A stretch of 53,174 nt of DNA from Alteromonadaceae bacterium Bs31 (GTDB lineage: Bacteria > Pseudomonadota > Gammaproteobacteria > Pseudomonadales > Cellvibrionaceae): NCBI GenBank assembly GCA_900177435.1, contig FXAI01000017.1, forward strand, positions 1 to 53,174, given 5' to 3'. The notes below the pieces were generated by a model. The model made no database searches. It worked only from the letters and a program-made list of their open reading frames with translations, and was not told where the DNA came from. The translations under genes were made by a program, and so were the position numbers. The number at the start of each line of letters is the position of its first letter. The stretch's first letter is position 1. Positions 10,938 to 20,077 of the stretch are shown in pieces.

Positions 10938-11078
10938 TATACATATACAAAAGAATATATATAGTTATTTAAATTAATTATGCATATTCTAGTGCTGTTT
11001 GGGCAATCGTGTCTATTTATCTGGTTTCTCTATACATGTCAGGTTTTCATGTATAAATATTGCCGTTTTTTATACATA
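10938..11078. promoter_or_regulatory. TATACAT boxes upstream of fic
   Basis: TATACATA occurs at 10938-10945 and 11071-11078, and TATACATG pairs with CATGTATA at 11031-11038 and 11048-11055 as a perfect 8-bp inverted repeat. The 232-bp gap upstream of the fic start is AT-rich. Repeated boxes with one dyad suggest an operator, possibly read by the winged-helix end of Fic or by a lost regulator. This is inference. Confidence 0.4.
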
Positions 11079-11108
11079 TGCCTTTGGGCGCGCTGGTGCG
11101 TGGCCTGC

Positions 11109-12263
11109 TTATGAGTTGTTTGGCCATATACCTTCCACCACTTCGTGTAGCAGGCCCTTTAACTGCCCCTCCATATCGTGATCAAAGCGTTTATAGCCCC
11201 CCCTCGCGGGCGAAGGATTCGTTGATAAAGTCCTTATCGATGATGACTTCGTGTACGAGCTGTTTGGCGAGCCTGTCGAGCCACTTTTTTTGTTTTATGC
11301 TCCAGCTCCGTTTCGCGTATATACCTTCCATGGCTTTTTTTACGCGCTCATCAAAGGCCACCAGCGGCTCGCCTAAGGCCGCCTGGCGAATGTAGCCGAT
11401 AATGCTTGCGGCAATTTCCTGGTTGGTGCTATTGCGCCAAGCGCTTTTCAGGTGGGCTTCGCTGTAACCCTGGCTATCGAGCAGCAGGCGTACTTCGCGC
11501 AGTTGCTCACGGGTTAAGTCGCTGGGTTTTGTGCACACCACTTTCAGGGCGGCGTGTTGGTTTATGTGTGATTTAACGAAATCGTTAAAATCGTGCAGGT
11601 AGTCGCCGGGCTTTTTCTCGCTAATACCGTAACCTTGGCTTACGCCTATTAACTCGTCGGCACCGGTATAAAATACGGGCCTTTCTGCGCTGCCAATGAG
11701 GAATTTCAGCTCGTCGATTTGGTTGATAATGTTGCGGTTTTCGTCAAAAAAATTGGCTGCGCGTTTTGGCCCCATTTCCACAAGACTTTTGTGCAGCTGT
11801 TTTGGCTCTATTTGCCAAAGCTGTTGCAGCTCGCCCAGCTTTTCTTTTAGTGCGGGCTTTTCTTCACTGAGTTTTTGCGCCTTGCGGGTAACGCGCATTA
11901 TTTTCTGGCTAATTTGTGCCAGTACGTCATCGGCGTGGGTTTCCCCTTTTTCGCCTCCGGGCGCTTGGTAGCTTTGTGGGTTGTGCAGCTCGCCGATAAG
12001 TTGCTCTAAGCTCACGTTTACATCTTTAACGATGGGCTTCATGGTGTCTACGTCTTCCAGAGTTTCGTATAAACCCACGGGGTCGTGAATATAGAAAACG
12101 GTTTTACCGATGTCGTCGCAGCGGCGTGTAGCGCGGCCCTTCATTTGCTCGTAGAGAATGCGTGATTTAACACGGCGCATAAACAGCAGGTGGGTAATGG
12201 GCGGTACGTCGATGCCGGTGGTGAGCAAATCGACGGTGATCGCCACACTGGGGTAATGCCGCG
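11109..12263 (-). pseudogene. hsdR: Type I restriction enzyme R subunit (HsdR), 5'-truncated and frameshifted
   Basis: The C-terminal part of an EcoEI/EcoKI-type HsdR. Recognisable sequence starts with HYPSVAITVDLLTTGIDVP (helicase motif V), then SRILYEQMKGRATR (motif VI), then the C-terminal R-subunit domain. The nuclease and first helicase domain are missing, replaced upstream by an IS5-like fragment. Near the 3' end a run of seven C (plus strand, about 11197-11203) shifts the frame: the open frame stops at 11191, but removing one C gives EGGYKRFDHDMEGQLKGLL continuing to EVVEGIWPNNS and a stop at 11109. No hsdM or hsdS is present. It is non-functional. Confidence 0.85.
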
Positions 12264-12354
12264 CTGAGTTGGCAGTAAATGCTCGATAATTTTGAATTGG
12301 GGTTTTGTGATTTCCATGGACAACAATTTTATCAAAATTAGTGTCAACAGGCCC
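12258..12354 (-). mobile_element. IS5-family fragment (left end and transposase start)
   Basis: On the minus strand the sequence GGCCTGTTGACAC (end near 12354, flanked by CTAG) precedes an ATG at 12317. This opens the frame MEITKPQFKIIEHLLPTQRG, the typical first 20 residues of IS5/IS427-type transposases. The frame is then fused to hsdR sequence at about 12258-12263, so the rest of the IS and the hsdR 5' half were deleted. Beyond 12354, to about 12530, no further gene is recognised. Confidence 0.6.
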
Positions 12355-12551
12355 TAGATAGTGACATCTACTAAGACTAGCGGAAAGTGGCCATTCCACC
12401 ATTACCCTTCAGCGAGAACTGAGCTATCATGGATCCAACTCGCTACATAGCCGACTGGTGGTAACGAGCGGGATAACGGAAGTAAAGTTTTTAAAATAAC
12501 TTTTAAAATCAATTGGTTAAAAAGCAGTTCGGTTCCGGCCTCTGGTACCCA

Positions 12552-12588
12552 ACAAAAAAGCCTCGTCCTCGGACGGGGCTTTTTGTTT
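12552..12588 (+). terminator. Terminator next to the attR copy
   Basis: A long stem AACAAAAA..GCC.CGTCC-TC-GGACG.GGC..TTTTTGTTT lies immediately after the 16-bp tRNA-Leu 3' fragment. It resembles the terminator after the intact tRNA in core (GCCTCG / GGGGC) and is probably the original chromosomal tRNA-Leu terminator displaced by the island. Confidence 0.8.
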
Positions 12589-12726
12589 CTAAGCAGGCTC
12601 TAGCGCAGAACCCACCAGTACCGCTAACGCATAGCCTGTCCCCTAAGCCTCTAACCCGCCTTAGTGCGGCATAACTCACGTCACACAACTCTGCATGCAG
12701 CTCATCGCCCTGGTAAGCCTGCAGCC

Positions 12727-12855
12727 ATGAGAAAATACACTACACTTTTATTAATGCTAGGCTGTTTCTTCTACGGGGCTGTGTACGCTCTAAACCTATA
12801 CCCTCTATTAGGCCTTTCACTTCTGCTGGAAGAAGCTGGCGTCTCCTATGTTTAA
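12727..12855 (+). CDS. Small hydrophobic peptide, hypothetical
   Basis: A 42-residue frame starting MRKYTTLLLMLGCFFYGAVYAL is almost wholly hydrophobic and would form one membrane segment or a signal peptide. It ends four bases before the extended diguanylate cyclase frame, so coupling is possible. There is no clear ribosome site. It may be chance or the remnant of a secreted protein start. Confidence 0.25.
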   Translation: MRKYTTLLLMLGCFFYGAVYALNLYPLLGLSLLLEEAGVSYV

Positions 12856-12891
12856 TTATTGCTTTCGGAGGATCAGTGCAATTTGTACCGA

Positions 12892-14739
12892 ATGTATAGG
12901 CACTCGCTTGCAAAACTCTCTTTTCTGTTGGCTATCTGTATTCAGCTTGCCGTTACAAACTGTTTCGCCGATTCCGGCTATATTAGCTTCGACGCTTACT
13001 ATTTTAACGATGAAGGGGCGAACTCGACCATTCAAGATGTTTTACGAGGCGACAGTGCCAATCGATTTATAGAGCCTCAAGCTAACGGACTATCTTTTGG
13101 CTGGGTTGACACCCCCTATTGGGTAAAACTACAAATAATCGAAATTAAAGACAAACAAGCTCTTTTTCTAGAGATACCTTGGCCACTACTCGATGAACTG
13201 AATATCTACCTCGTAGATTCAGAAAACACTATCATTAGCTCCTATGCCCTAGGCGACCACCAGTATTTTTCCCAACGACCCATTTTTGACGCCCAGTTCG
13301 TAGTTCCTGTAGATTTTTCCACGCAAGCTATTGAAACAATCTACTTTCAGGTTCAAACAAGCAGCTCATTACAACTTCCCATACGCTTTTGGACACAGGA
13401 AGATTATTTAAAGCATCGCGCTAAATATTTATCTACCCAGGGCATCTTTTACGGCTTGCTACTGGTTATGACCTTTTATAACCTGTTCATCTATTTTTCC
13501 ACACGACGTGTGGCCTATTTACACTACGTCTGTTTTGTTGTTTCATTCAGCACCTTACAGCTGGGCTTAAAGGGAGTGGGCTTTCAATTTATCTGGCCCA
13601 ATATTCCCCAGCTCAATGACTACGCTATTGCAACCGGCGGAAGCTTTTGCTTATTGTTTTTAACTTTATTTGCAAGGTCATTCTTACAGCTGGACGAAAC
13701 ACCGGCACTCAAGAAAGTCAATAACTACATGCTGGTCTTGGCCATCATATTTATTCTTCTTTCCATGCTTGTGCCTTACAGAGTTATTATTACGCCACTA
13801 ACAGTCTCCGTTTTGATCTGCTCAATTATCGTTATAATTAAAGCAACTCTGCGATATAGGCAAGGATTTAGAGAGGCACGATTTTATTTAGTGGCATGGA
13901 TCACCATGGTCGTCGGATGCTTTATTTATCTATTTAAGCAGCTCGGCTTCTTTCCCATTAACTATATCACTGAAAACTCCTTACAAATCGGCTCGGCATT
14001 TGAAATTGTTTTACTGTCCTTAGCTTTGGCAGACCGGCTAAATACTTTGCAGTCAGGTTTAAAAACAGCCAACGAACGACTCGAGCAAGAAGTGAGCGAC
14101 CGTACTCAAGAATTACTTTCTGCACTCGAAAAACTTGGCAATGTCAACACAAGGCTCTCTGTCATTTCTATTACGGACGGGCTCACAGGCTTACACAATC
14201 GCTATCACTTTGATTCAGCCCTCCAGAAAACGATTGAAAAAATGCGATCTATAGGTGGCACCGTTTCTTTGTTAATTCTCGATATCGATCACTTTAAAAA
14301 AATTAACGATACGTGGGGACACCTGCTAGGTGACAAAGCACTACAGTGGGTTGGCGATAGTTTATGCGCCATAAAAAAACGTAAAGCAGATGTTTTGTGC
14401 CGCTATGGTGGAGAGGAATTTGCGATAATAATGCCCGACACAGACAATCTGGGCGCGTCAAATTTTGCAGAAAATATTCGACAAGAAATGGAGGCATCTC
14501 ATTTTTATGAGGAAGGTGTGCGAATTCCTATTACAATTTCCATTGGCATTGCTTCTTTACCTGCAACAACAGACCTAGAACCCGATAAACTTATCAAAGC
14601 GGCTGACATCGCTCTGTACGGAGCGAAAAATTATGGTAGAAACTGCGTGCATATATTTACAGGCGAAATAGGCAGTGTTCTAAAGAACAACGATGCAAAT
14701 ACCTCTTCGCAGCGAGTGAAGACGGTATGCTCTCAATAA
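12892..14739 (+). CDS. 7TMR-DISM diguanylate cyclase
   Basis: A membrane-bound c-di-GMP synthase. From the ATG at 12892 it has 615 residues; TTG at 12883 or 12859 are other in-frame starts, and GGAGG near 12867 could favour 12883. A signal peptide (LSFLLAICIQLAVTNCFA) is followed by a periplasmic 7TMR-DISMED2 domain (FGWVDTPYWVKLQI), seven transmembrane helices of the 7TM-DISM type, a short coiled coil (LKTANERLEQEVSDRTQELL) and a GGDEF domain. The active site is GGEEF at 506-510, and RKAD five residues before it is an intact inhibitory I-site. The DISMED2 domain may sense a carbohydrate. It stands alone. Confidence 0.92.
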   Translation: MYRHSLAKLSFLLAICIQLAVTNCFADSGYISFDAYYFNDEGANSTIQDVLRGDSANRFIEPQANGLSFGWVDTPYWVKLQIIEIKDKQALFLEIPWPLLDELNIYLVDSENTIISSYALGDHQYFSQRPIFDAQFVVPVDFSTQAIETIYFQVQTSSSLQLPIRFWTQEDYLKHRAKYLSTQGIFYGLLLVMTFYNLFIYFSTRRVAYLHYVCFVVSFSTLQLGLKGVGFQFIWPNIPQLNDYAIATGGSFCLLFLTLFARSFLQLDETPALKKVNNYMLVLAIIFILLSMLVPYRVIITPLTVSVLICSIIVIIKATLRYRQGFREARFYLVAWITMVVGCFIYLFKQLGFFPINYITENSLQIGSAFEIVLLSLALADRLNTLQSGLKTANERLEQEVSDRTQELLSALEKLGNVNTRLSVISITDGLTGLHNRYHFDSALQKTIEKMRSIGGTVSLLILDIDHFKKINDTWGHLLGDKALQWVGDSLCAIKKRKADVLCRYGGEEFAIIMPDTDNLGASNFAENIRQEMEASHFYEEGVRIPITISIGIASLPATTDLEPDKLIKAADIALYGAKNYGRNCVHIFTGEIGSVLKNNDANTSSQRVKTVCSQ

Positions 14740-15602
14740 GGGCGCCGCACAGGCTACGCTCCTGACCTCGCCCCCTGTCCAAGTATAAAAGACCCCAAAA
14801 GCTTGCTCACAAGATACACAGCTAATACAAATACGGTGACAATGGGACTCTCACCCATTCTCTATATTTTTCTCTAGGTAATTTTTCTTACATCATTTTC
14901 TTACACTTTACCGATCGACCTGAGCACGATTGTTCCTGTCCCTGACCGGCTGATAGCGCCACAAACAATTACACTTATTCTAACTTTTCATGAGAGACGC
15001 TGAGTATGAGCATACACTTGGGCGTGTTAAAAGCGAAATCCAATACCGGGCGAACGTAGCCTGCGAGCAAGGCAAGCATTTACTGAACGCTCTGTCGCGA
15101 GCAAGTTATTGAGAAAAATGAGGACTAGCCCCTGGCATTATGCGAACCAATAGACAAATCACTCACACTACTGGTCGAACCTACCCGGTGAATATAGGAG
15201 AATATTTTGCCGTGCGAGGCACTGCAATACAAACCCTAAGAATGAACGTCACCAGACTATAAATAATTAAAAATAATAACAAGGTTTCACAAATAATATT
15301 TTTTGTATATAACTGGGAAAGAAAGAAAGACATACCCACAGCATGAAAACCAATCGAAAATAGTTAGTAGCCAATTCCAATAACTATTCTTCACCTACAA
15401 ATTATAGTTTACGTTAAAAAACCACGCGAAAAACGAACTCGTTAAAAATCACTTAACATTCAGCCTCACAACCCACGCAAAAGCGATTTACTAATTTTAG
15501 TTTAACAGACCGAAGCAGACACACGCCGCCCATAAAAAAGTCCGGCGACAAGATAACACCACCACTACAAAAACAAGATAAGCAGCGAGCAAAGAGGAAA
15601 CA
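14740..15602. other. 863-bp intergenic region before the CBM-PL1 gene
   Basis: AT-rich, with frequent stops in all frames. I find no gene and no recognisable c-di-GMP riboswitch core. It presumably contains the promoter of the pectate lyase at 15603, but no clear -35/-10 pair stands out. Confidence 0.5.
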
Positions 15603-17807
15603 ATGCAAACCACACACACAAACAAATGCTTGTATCAGGTAAACCCAGACCAAATAGCAAAAAATAAAAATCCTGTAGCACGTTTAATTTCTGCAAGTGT
15701 TTTATTCGCAGGTTTACTGGCCACGGCTAATAGCACTTATGCATTATCCTGTTCAGTAGCGGCAGATAGCTGGAGTACTGGCTATGTGCTGAACGTAACC
15801 GTAACAAACGACAGTGCTAGCACACTAAGCGAATGGGACGTAAAAATTAATCACACGCAAGCCCCAGGTGTTACCGGCTCCTGGAATGCAAGCACATCTG
15901 CTTCCGGAAATACTGTAAGTGCTTCCAATGTTGCCTGGAATGGAAACCTTAGGCCAGGGCAAAGTGCTAGCTTTGGCTACCAGGGAACCCATAGCGGCAA
16001 CTTTGAGCTGCCACTATGCTCAACGGGCTCCGTCAACCCGTCCCCCACCTTAGCACCGACGCCAGCCCCTACACCCTCACCTACAAACACACCAACGCCA
16101 ACACCCACCAGCGTGCCAACACAGGCCCCAAGCCCAACACCAATGCCAACAGCTACACCAAGTCCATCACCGACGCCTGCACCTACAGTTGCACCTACGC
16201 CAGAGCCAACACAAGTTCCTACACCAACACCTACACCAACACCTACACCAACACCTACACCAACACCAACACCTACACCAACACCTACACCAACACCTAC
16301 ACCAACACCTACACCAACACCAACACCAACACCAACACCAACATCAATACCAACAGACCTGCCAAACGGTGAAGATCTTGTTGTGCAAGAAAACGACTCG
16401 GGTTTCTGCGCTGTCGATGGGTCAATCGATAGTAATAACGGCGGCTTTACCGGTAGCGGCTTTGCAAATACCACTAATACAAATGGGAGTGCCATTAGCT
16501 GGCAAGTAAAGGTTGAGTACGCAGGCCCCTATCAACTTGAATGGCGCTACGCCAATGGCTCCAGCAATAGTCGTACGGGGCTGGTAAGTATTAACGACTC
16601 CGCTGAAGCCACGGTTAACTTCCCTACTACCGGGTCCTGGACGAGCTGGACGGTGGACAGTGCCGTGGTTAATTTAACCAGCGGTTTAAATGACATTGTG
16701 CTGGCAGCCAGCAAAGATGAGGGTTTGGCCAATATCGACTCGCTGACAATTATGGGTGCCGGCATAAGTGCAAGCGATTGCGATAGTACCCCTCTCCCAC
16801 CAACACCCGAACCTAGCGCCAGCCCCGATCCAAGCGCAGAACCAAGTCCAGAGCCAAGCCCCAATCCAACAGACGAACCAACACCAACGCCAAGCTCTGA
16901 ACCTACCGTGCCACCAGCAGACAACGAACTTGTGGGTTGGGCGGCAATGCCAGAGTGTGGACCTAATGGCACTACCGGTGGTGGCAACGCGACCCCTATT
17001 ACAGTAACAGACACGGCCTCTTTAAAGGCCGCTATGAACTCCAGCGAGCCTCAGGTCATTTATGTGTCTGGCAGGATTAAAACACCGGGGAATTTTTCTG
17101 GTCGAAAAAATAAAACGTTAATAGGGATTAATAACGCCGAAATATACGGCGGGTCGGGTTTGGTTGTTGCCCATAATGTTATCGTTAAAAACATTAAATT
17201 CAGTGATGGCTCCAATGACAGCTTTGGTTTGTCTGGATCTACCTGTATCTGGATCGATCATTGTGAGTTTGTGGATGGTAGCGATGGCAATCTTGATATT
17301 GTAAATGGCACAGACCTGGTCACTATCTCCTGGTCACGATTTTATTACACTCGCGGCCACGGACACATGCTAGCCACGCTGGTAGGCAACAGCCAGCCAC
17401 TGGATATTGATATCGGTAAAGAAAGAATTACCTTCCACCACAACTGGTGGGGTGCAGGTGTGAAAAGCCGAAAACCGCGAGTGCGTTATGGCCAGGTGCA
17501 TTTATTTAATAACTACTATCACTACACACCAGTGAGTGGGGACAGTGGTGACAACTATGATATTGGCGCCGGCTTTGAATCTAAGTTACTGGTAGAAAAC
17601 AATTATTTTGATGGAAGCAATACCCCAGTAACCTGGATGTCTGATAGTGGTACAGCCGAAGTTGTTCTACGGAATAACACATTTGTAAATGCAGGTGGCA
17701 CGGTATCCCGTGGCTCCGCCTTTACACCGCCTTATAGCTATCAACATCTTATGGAAGCCGCAGACCAAGTGAAAGAAAGCGTACGCGCCGAGGCCGGAGT
17801 TCAATAA
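15603..17807 (+). CDS. Secreted pectate lyase, CBM2-CBM35-PL1
   Basis: Cleaves polygalacturonate by beta-elimination outside the cell. The 734 residues show a signal peptide with a long N-region ending about residue 48 (TYALS), CBM2 at about 50-139 bracketed by Cys50 and Cys139, a Thr-Pro linker to about 250, CBM35 at about 255-395 ([21 protein letters not shown]), a second Pro/Ser/Glu linker, and a PL1 domain from about 441. PL1 signatures are [19 protein letters not shown] and [21 protein letters not shown]2 usually binds cellulose and CBM35 uronic acid or mannan ligands, so the enzyme is probably tethered to plant cell wall while cutting pectin. Long linkers are typical of Cellvibrionaceae. 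Confidence 0.94.
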   Translation: MQTTHTNKCLYQVNPDQIAKNKNPVARLISASVLFAGLLATANSTYALSCSVAADSWSTGYVLNVTVTNDSASTLSEWDVKINHTQAPGVTGSWNASTSASGNTVSASNVAWNGNLRPGQSASFGYQGTHSGNFELPLCSTGSVNPSPTLAPTPAPTPSPTNTPTPTPTSVPTQAPSPTPMPTATPSPSPTPAPTVAPTPEPTQVPTPTPTPTPTPTPTPTPTPTPTPTPTPTPTPTPTPTPTPTPTSIPTDLPNGEDLVVQENDSGFCAVDGSIDSNNGGFTGSGFANTTNTNGSAISWQVKVEYAGPYQLEWRYANGSSNSRTGLVSINDSAEATVNFPTTGSWTSWTVDSAVVNLTSGLNDIVLAASKDEGLANIDSLTIMGAGISASDCDSTPLPPTPEPSASPDPSAEPSPEPSPNPTDEPTPTPSSEPTVPPADNELVGWAAMPECGPNGTTGGGNATPITVTDTASLKAAMNSSEPQVIYVSGRIKTPGNFSGRKNKTLIGINNAEIYGGSGLVVAHNVIVKNIKFSDGSNDSFGLSGSTCIWIDHCEFVDGSDGNLDIVNGTDLVTISWSRFYYTRGHGHMLATLVGNSQPLDIDIGKERITFHHNWWGAGVKSRKPRVRYGQVHLFNNYYHYTPVSGDSGDNYDIGAGFESKLLVENNYFDGSNTPVTWMSDSGTAEVVLRNNTFVNAGGTVSRGSAFTPPYSYQHLMEAADQVKESVRAEAGVQ
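16219..16347 (+). repeat. Thr-Pro microsatellite in the lyase linker
   Basis: A nearly perfect 6/12-bp repeat (ACACCTACACCA units) encodes about 20 consecutive Thr-Pro pairs. It stays in frame, and the opposite strand gives an artefactual Gly-Val frame. Slippage should change linker length in multiples of two residues. Confidence 0.9.
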
Positions 17808-18539
17808 GACCAAGAAAGCACTATGCAAAGGACTGCATAGTCTCTATACCAGCCAGCGGATTTGGGTGTACTTATTCCAAAATCCTGATATTAAGCCCAT
17901 CACACGACCCACAGTGGCCCTAGAGCAATGCTCTACCCTGAAGTACAACAAGCCTTAGAGCCGTCGTTAATAATAGACACGCCCACGCCTGAGAATAAGC
18001 TCATAAGCTGGAAAATCTGATGTGGAATGTTAAAAGCTGGCCTAAATATAAAATAGCAATAAAAACATAAAAGAACGAGCTCTCACAATCATGAGAGCTC
18101 GTAAAGGACATTGGTACAAGCAATAACCCCTGATGTGCGGGAAGTGACACAAGGTGCATCCATTCACACGAATACTCCCGACTCAGTGCAATTAAGATAA
18201 TCCTCCCCCAGCCCCGATACTTCCTGTTTTAAAAGAAATAGTGCCCGAACTCTAAGAATTTGTCGTAAGTAATGAATCAATACGATGCAACGCTAACCCG
18301 GTGAAATATTTAGCTGAAATTACAATAATAAAGCTATATTAAATTGTGTTAAATTCGTGGAGCCAAGCCTTGCTCAAGCAGGTATAACAAAACATAAAAC
18401 CGCGCTTAAACGTCGAACTTTCATTAAAAACCATGAATAATACGTACATATTATGCCGTTTTAGCCCTACCGCGCTATATAGAGTACATTGGCTAATCCG
18501 CCACTGGCGCACCAGTACGATTAAACAGGAATAAAACCC
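17808..18539. other. Intergenic region with two hairpins and a shared block
   Basis: There is no gene here. ACTATGCA-AAGGAC-TGCATAGT at 17820-17841 follows the lyase stop and may act as a terminator without a U tract. A perfect 11-bp hairpin, ACGAGCTCTCA/TGAGAGCTCGT, lies at 18075-18102. A block at 18202-18258 is shared with 28448-28508 (see separate entry). The promoter of the DUF1593 gene at 18540 should lie here. Confidence 0.55.
18202..18258. promoter_or_regulatory. Conserved block shared with the TonB-receptor upstream region
   Basis: CCTCCCCCA, then ATACTTCCTGTTTTAAAAGA and AATAGTGCCCGA, then CTAAGA recur with few changes at 28448-28508 in the same order and spacing. In both places the block is intergenic and lies upstream of pectin-utilisation genes. 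It may be a promoter or regulator site; which strand is read is unclear. Confidence 0.5.
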
Positions 18540-19952
18540 ATGCGAAAAATAAGTGTCTTGCTTCTTTCTCTTGTTTCTTTGTTCAGCCTTAGCACTAGCC
18601 TGCTCGCCGATGAAGAGCGGGTTCGAGTTATTGTCACCAGTGATGGGGAAGCGGATGACGAATGCTCTATGGTTCGCTTTCTTCACTATGCCAATGAGTG
18701 GGATATTGAAGCTATTATCACCTCCAGCTCCCAGTACCATTGGCAGGGGCACAAATGGGCTGGTGACGATTGGGTTCAGCCTTACCTAAAAGCCTACGCA
18801 AAGCTTCGTCCCAACCTGCTTAAACACGACACAGGCTACCCCACAGCTGAATACCTTCAGGCGCGAACTTTTCTCGGCAATGTAAAAGCCGAAGGTGACA
18901 TGAAAGAGGAAACAGCCGGCTCACAGTTTATTGTAAAAGTATTACTGGACGAAACAGACCCCCGCCCAATCTGGATTCAAGCCTGGGGCGGCACCAATAC
19001 CATTGCCAGAGCACTGCTAAGTATTGAACAAAAACACCCGGAAAAAATGGCCTACGTAGCCAAAAAAATCCGGTTCTTTTTTATATGGGAGCAAGATTCA
19101 AGCTATCAGGATTACATCCGAAAAAACTGGGGAAAATACAATATAGAGACGATTATCTCCGACCAGTTTATTGCTATTTTTTATCACTGGAAAAAATACT
19201 TACCCCCGGAACAACAGCATTATTTTTCTGCACCGTGGATGAATGAAAACATCTTGAAAGAACATGGGCCATTGTGTGCACTGTATAAAGCCCACGAGAA
19301 CGGTGATTTTCGTTCTGAAGGAGACTCCCCGGCATTTCTACATATTATCCCCAACGGATTGCGTAGCCTTGAATCGCCCGATTGGGGCGGCTGGGGCGGT
19401 CGCTACGTGCGCGTGCGTGACAATACCTGGCTGGACCCGGTACAGGAGAAAAACTACAGCTACCCCGAAGGCCGATGGTACGGTAACTCTGCCTGGGGGC
19501 GTGAGCGTTTGCGTAAAGCAATCCCCAATGACAAAGCCCTTACTGAATACCTGCGACCCATCTGGCGATGGACAGAAGCCATGCAAAATGATTTTGCCGC
19601 ACGCGCAGATTGGGGCGTAAAACCCTTTAAAGAAGCCAACCACCCACCGCTAGTGGTGCTGGACCACAAGGCCGATTTAAATGCGAAGCCTGGCGCGAAG
19701 GTGGTACTCAGCGCAAAGGGTACAAGCGACCCGGATGGCAACGGCTTAAACTATCGCTGGTGGCATTACCGCGAGCCTAGCACTTACGGTAAAGAGGTGC
19801 TGATCAGCAATGCAGATCAACAAAGTGCGAATTTCATCGTGCCTAAAGAGGCAAAACCGGGCGAGACCATTCATATTATTGCCGAGGTAACAGATGATGG
19901 TACGCCTGCCCTCACACGCTACCAGCGCGTGCTTGTTACAGTGTCTCCTTAA
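18540..19952 (+). CDS. Secreted DUF1593 protein, nucleoside-hydrolase-like (paralog 1)
   Basis: A 470-residue Sde0182-type protein. The signal peptide ends near residue 23 (LLA-DEE). The N-terminal nucleoside-hydrolase-like domain opens with the acidic loop VTSDGEADDECSMVRF (D35, D39, D40), which corresponds to the calcium-binding DxDxxxDD loop of nucleoside hydrolases. Family motifs follow: [51 protein letters not shown] and QNDFAARADW. A C-terminal Ig-like domain from about 380 has KGTSDPDGNGLNYRWWHY. Enzymatic activity is unproven; I infer a glycoside (furanoside) hydrolase acting in the periplasm or outside. It is followed by a close paralog 125 bp downstream. Confidence 0.9.
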   Translation: MRKISVLLLSLVSLFSLSTSLLADEERVRVIVTSDGEADDECSMVRFLHYANEWDIEAIITSSSQYHWQGHKWAGDDWVQPYLKAYAKLRPNLLKHDTGYPTAEYLQARTFLGNVKAEGDMKEETAGSQFIVKVLLDETDPRPIWIQAWGGTNTIARALLSIEQKHPEKMAYVAKKIRFFFIWEQDSSYQDYIRKNWGKYNIETIISDQFIAIFYHWKKYLPPEQQHYFSAPWMNENILKEHGPLCALYKAHENGDFRSEGDSPAFLHIIPNGLRSLESPDWGGWGGRYVRVRDNTWLDPVQEKNYSYPEGRWYGNSAWGRERLRKAIPNDKALTEYLRPIWRWTEAMQNDFAARADWGVKPFKEANHPPLVVLDHKADLNAKPGAKVVLSAKGTSDPDGNGLNYRWWHYREPSTYGKEVLISNADQQSANFIVPKEAKPGETIHIIAEVTDDGTPALTRYQRVLVTVSP

Positions 19953-20077
19953 GTTAACAAACCCGGGCTGGGAATACGGTTTAGCAGCCAGACATAATTG
20001 TCGCCAATTAAACACGGCTATGGACTATTGCCAGTTATTTACTATGAACAGCATACTTAACTATGCGGAGTGCCTAA

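Larger units (their letters stand above)
9039..12549. mobile_element. Decayed integrative island at tRNA-Leu
   Basis: The 16-bp sequence TCCGGCCTCTGGTACC at the 3' end of tRNA-Leu (9039-9054) recurs at 12534-12549. Each copy is followed by a similar GCCTCG-type terminator. This is the expected footprint of a tRNA-targeting tyrosine-recombinase element, with tRNA at attL and 3' fragment at attR. The roughly 3.5-kb interior carries Fic and a broken HsdR, that is, accessory genes only, and arm-site-like repeats near both ends. No integrase is visible, so the element is immobile. An alternative is a relic of a second tRNA-Leu gene. Confidence 0.7.

Noticed and set aside
14740-15602. Possible c-di-GMP riboswitch before the CBM-PL1 lyase
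   Set aside because: Considered because a diguanylate cyclase is adjacent, but no GEMM-like conserved core was found.
15977-16495. Minus-strand Gly-Val repeat protein
   Set aside because: Antisense artefact of the Thr-Pro microsatellite inside the pectate lyase gene.
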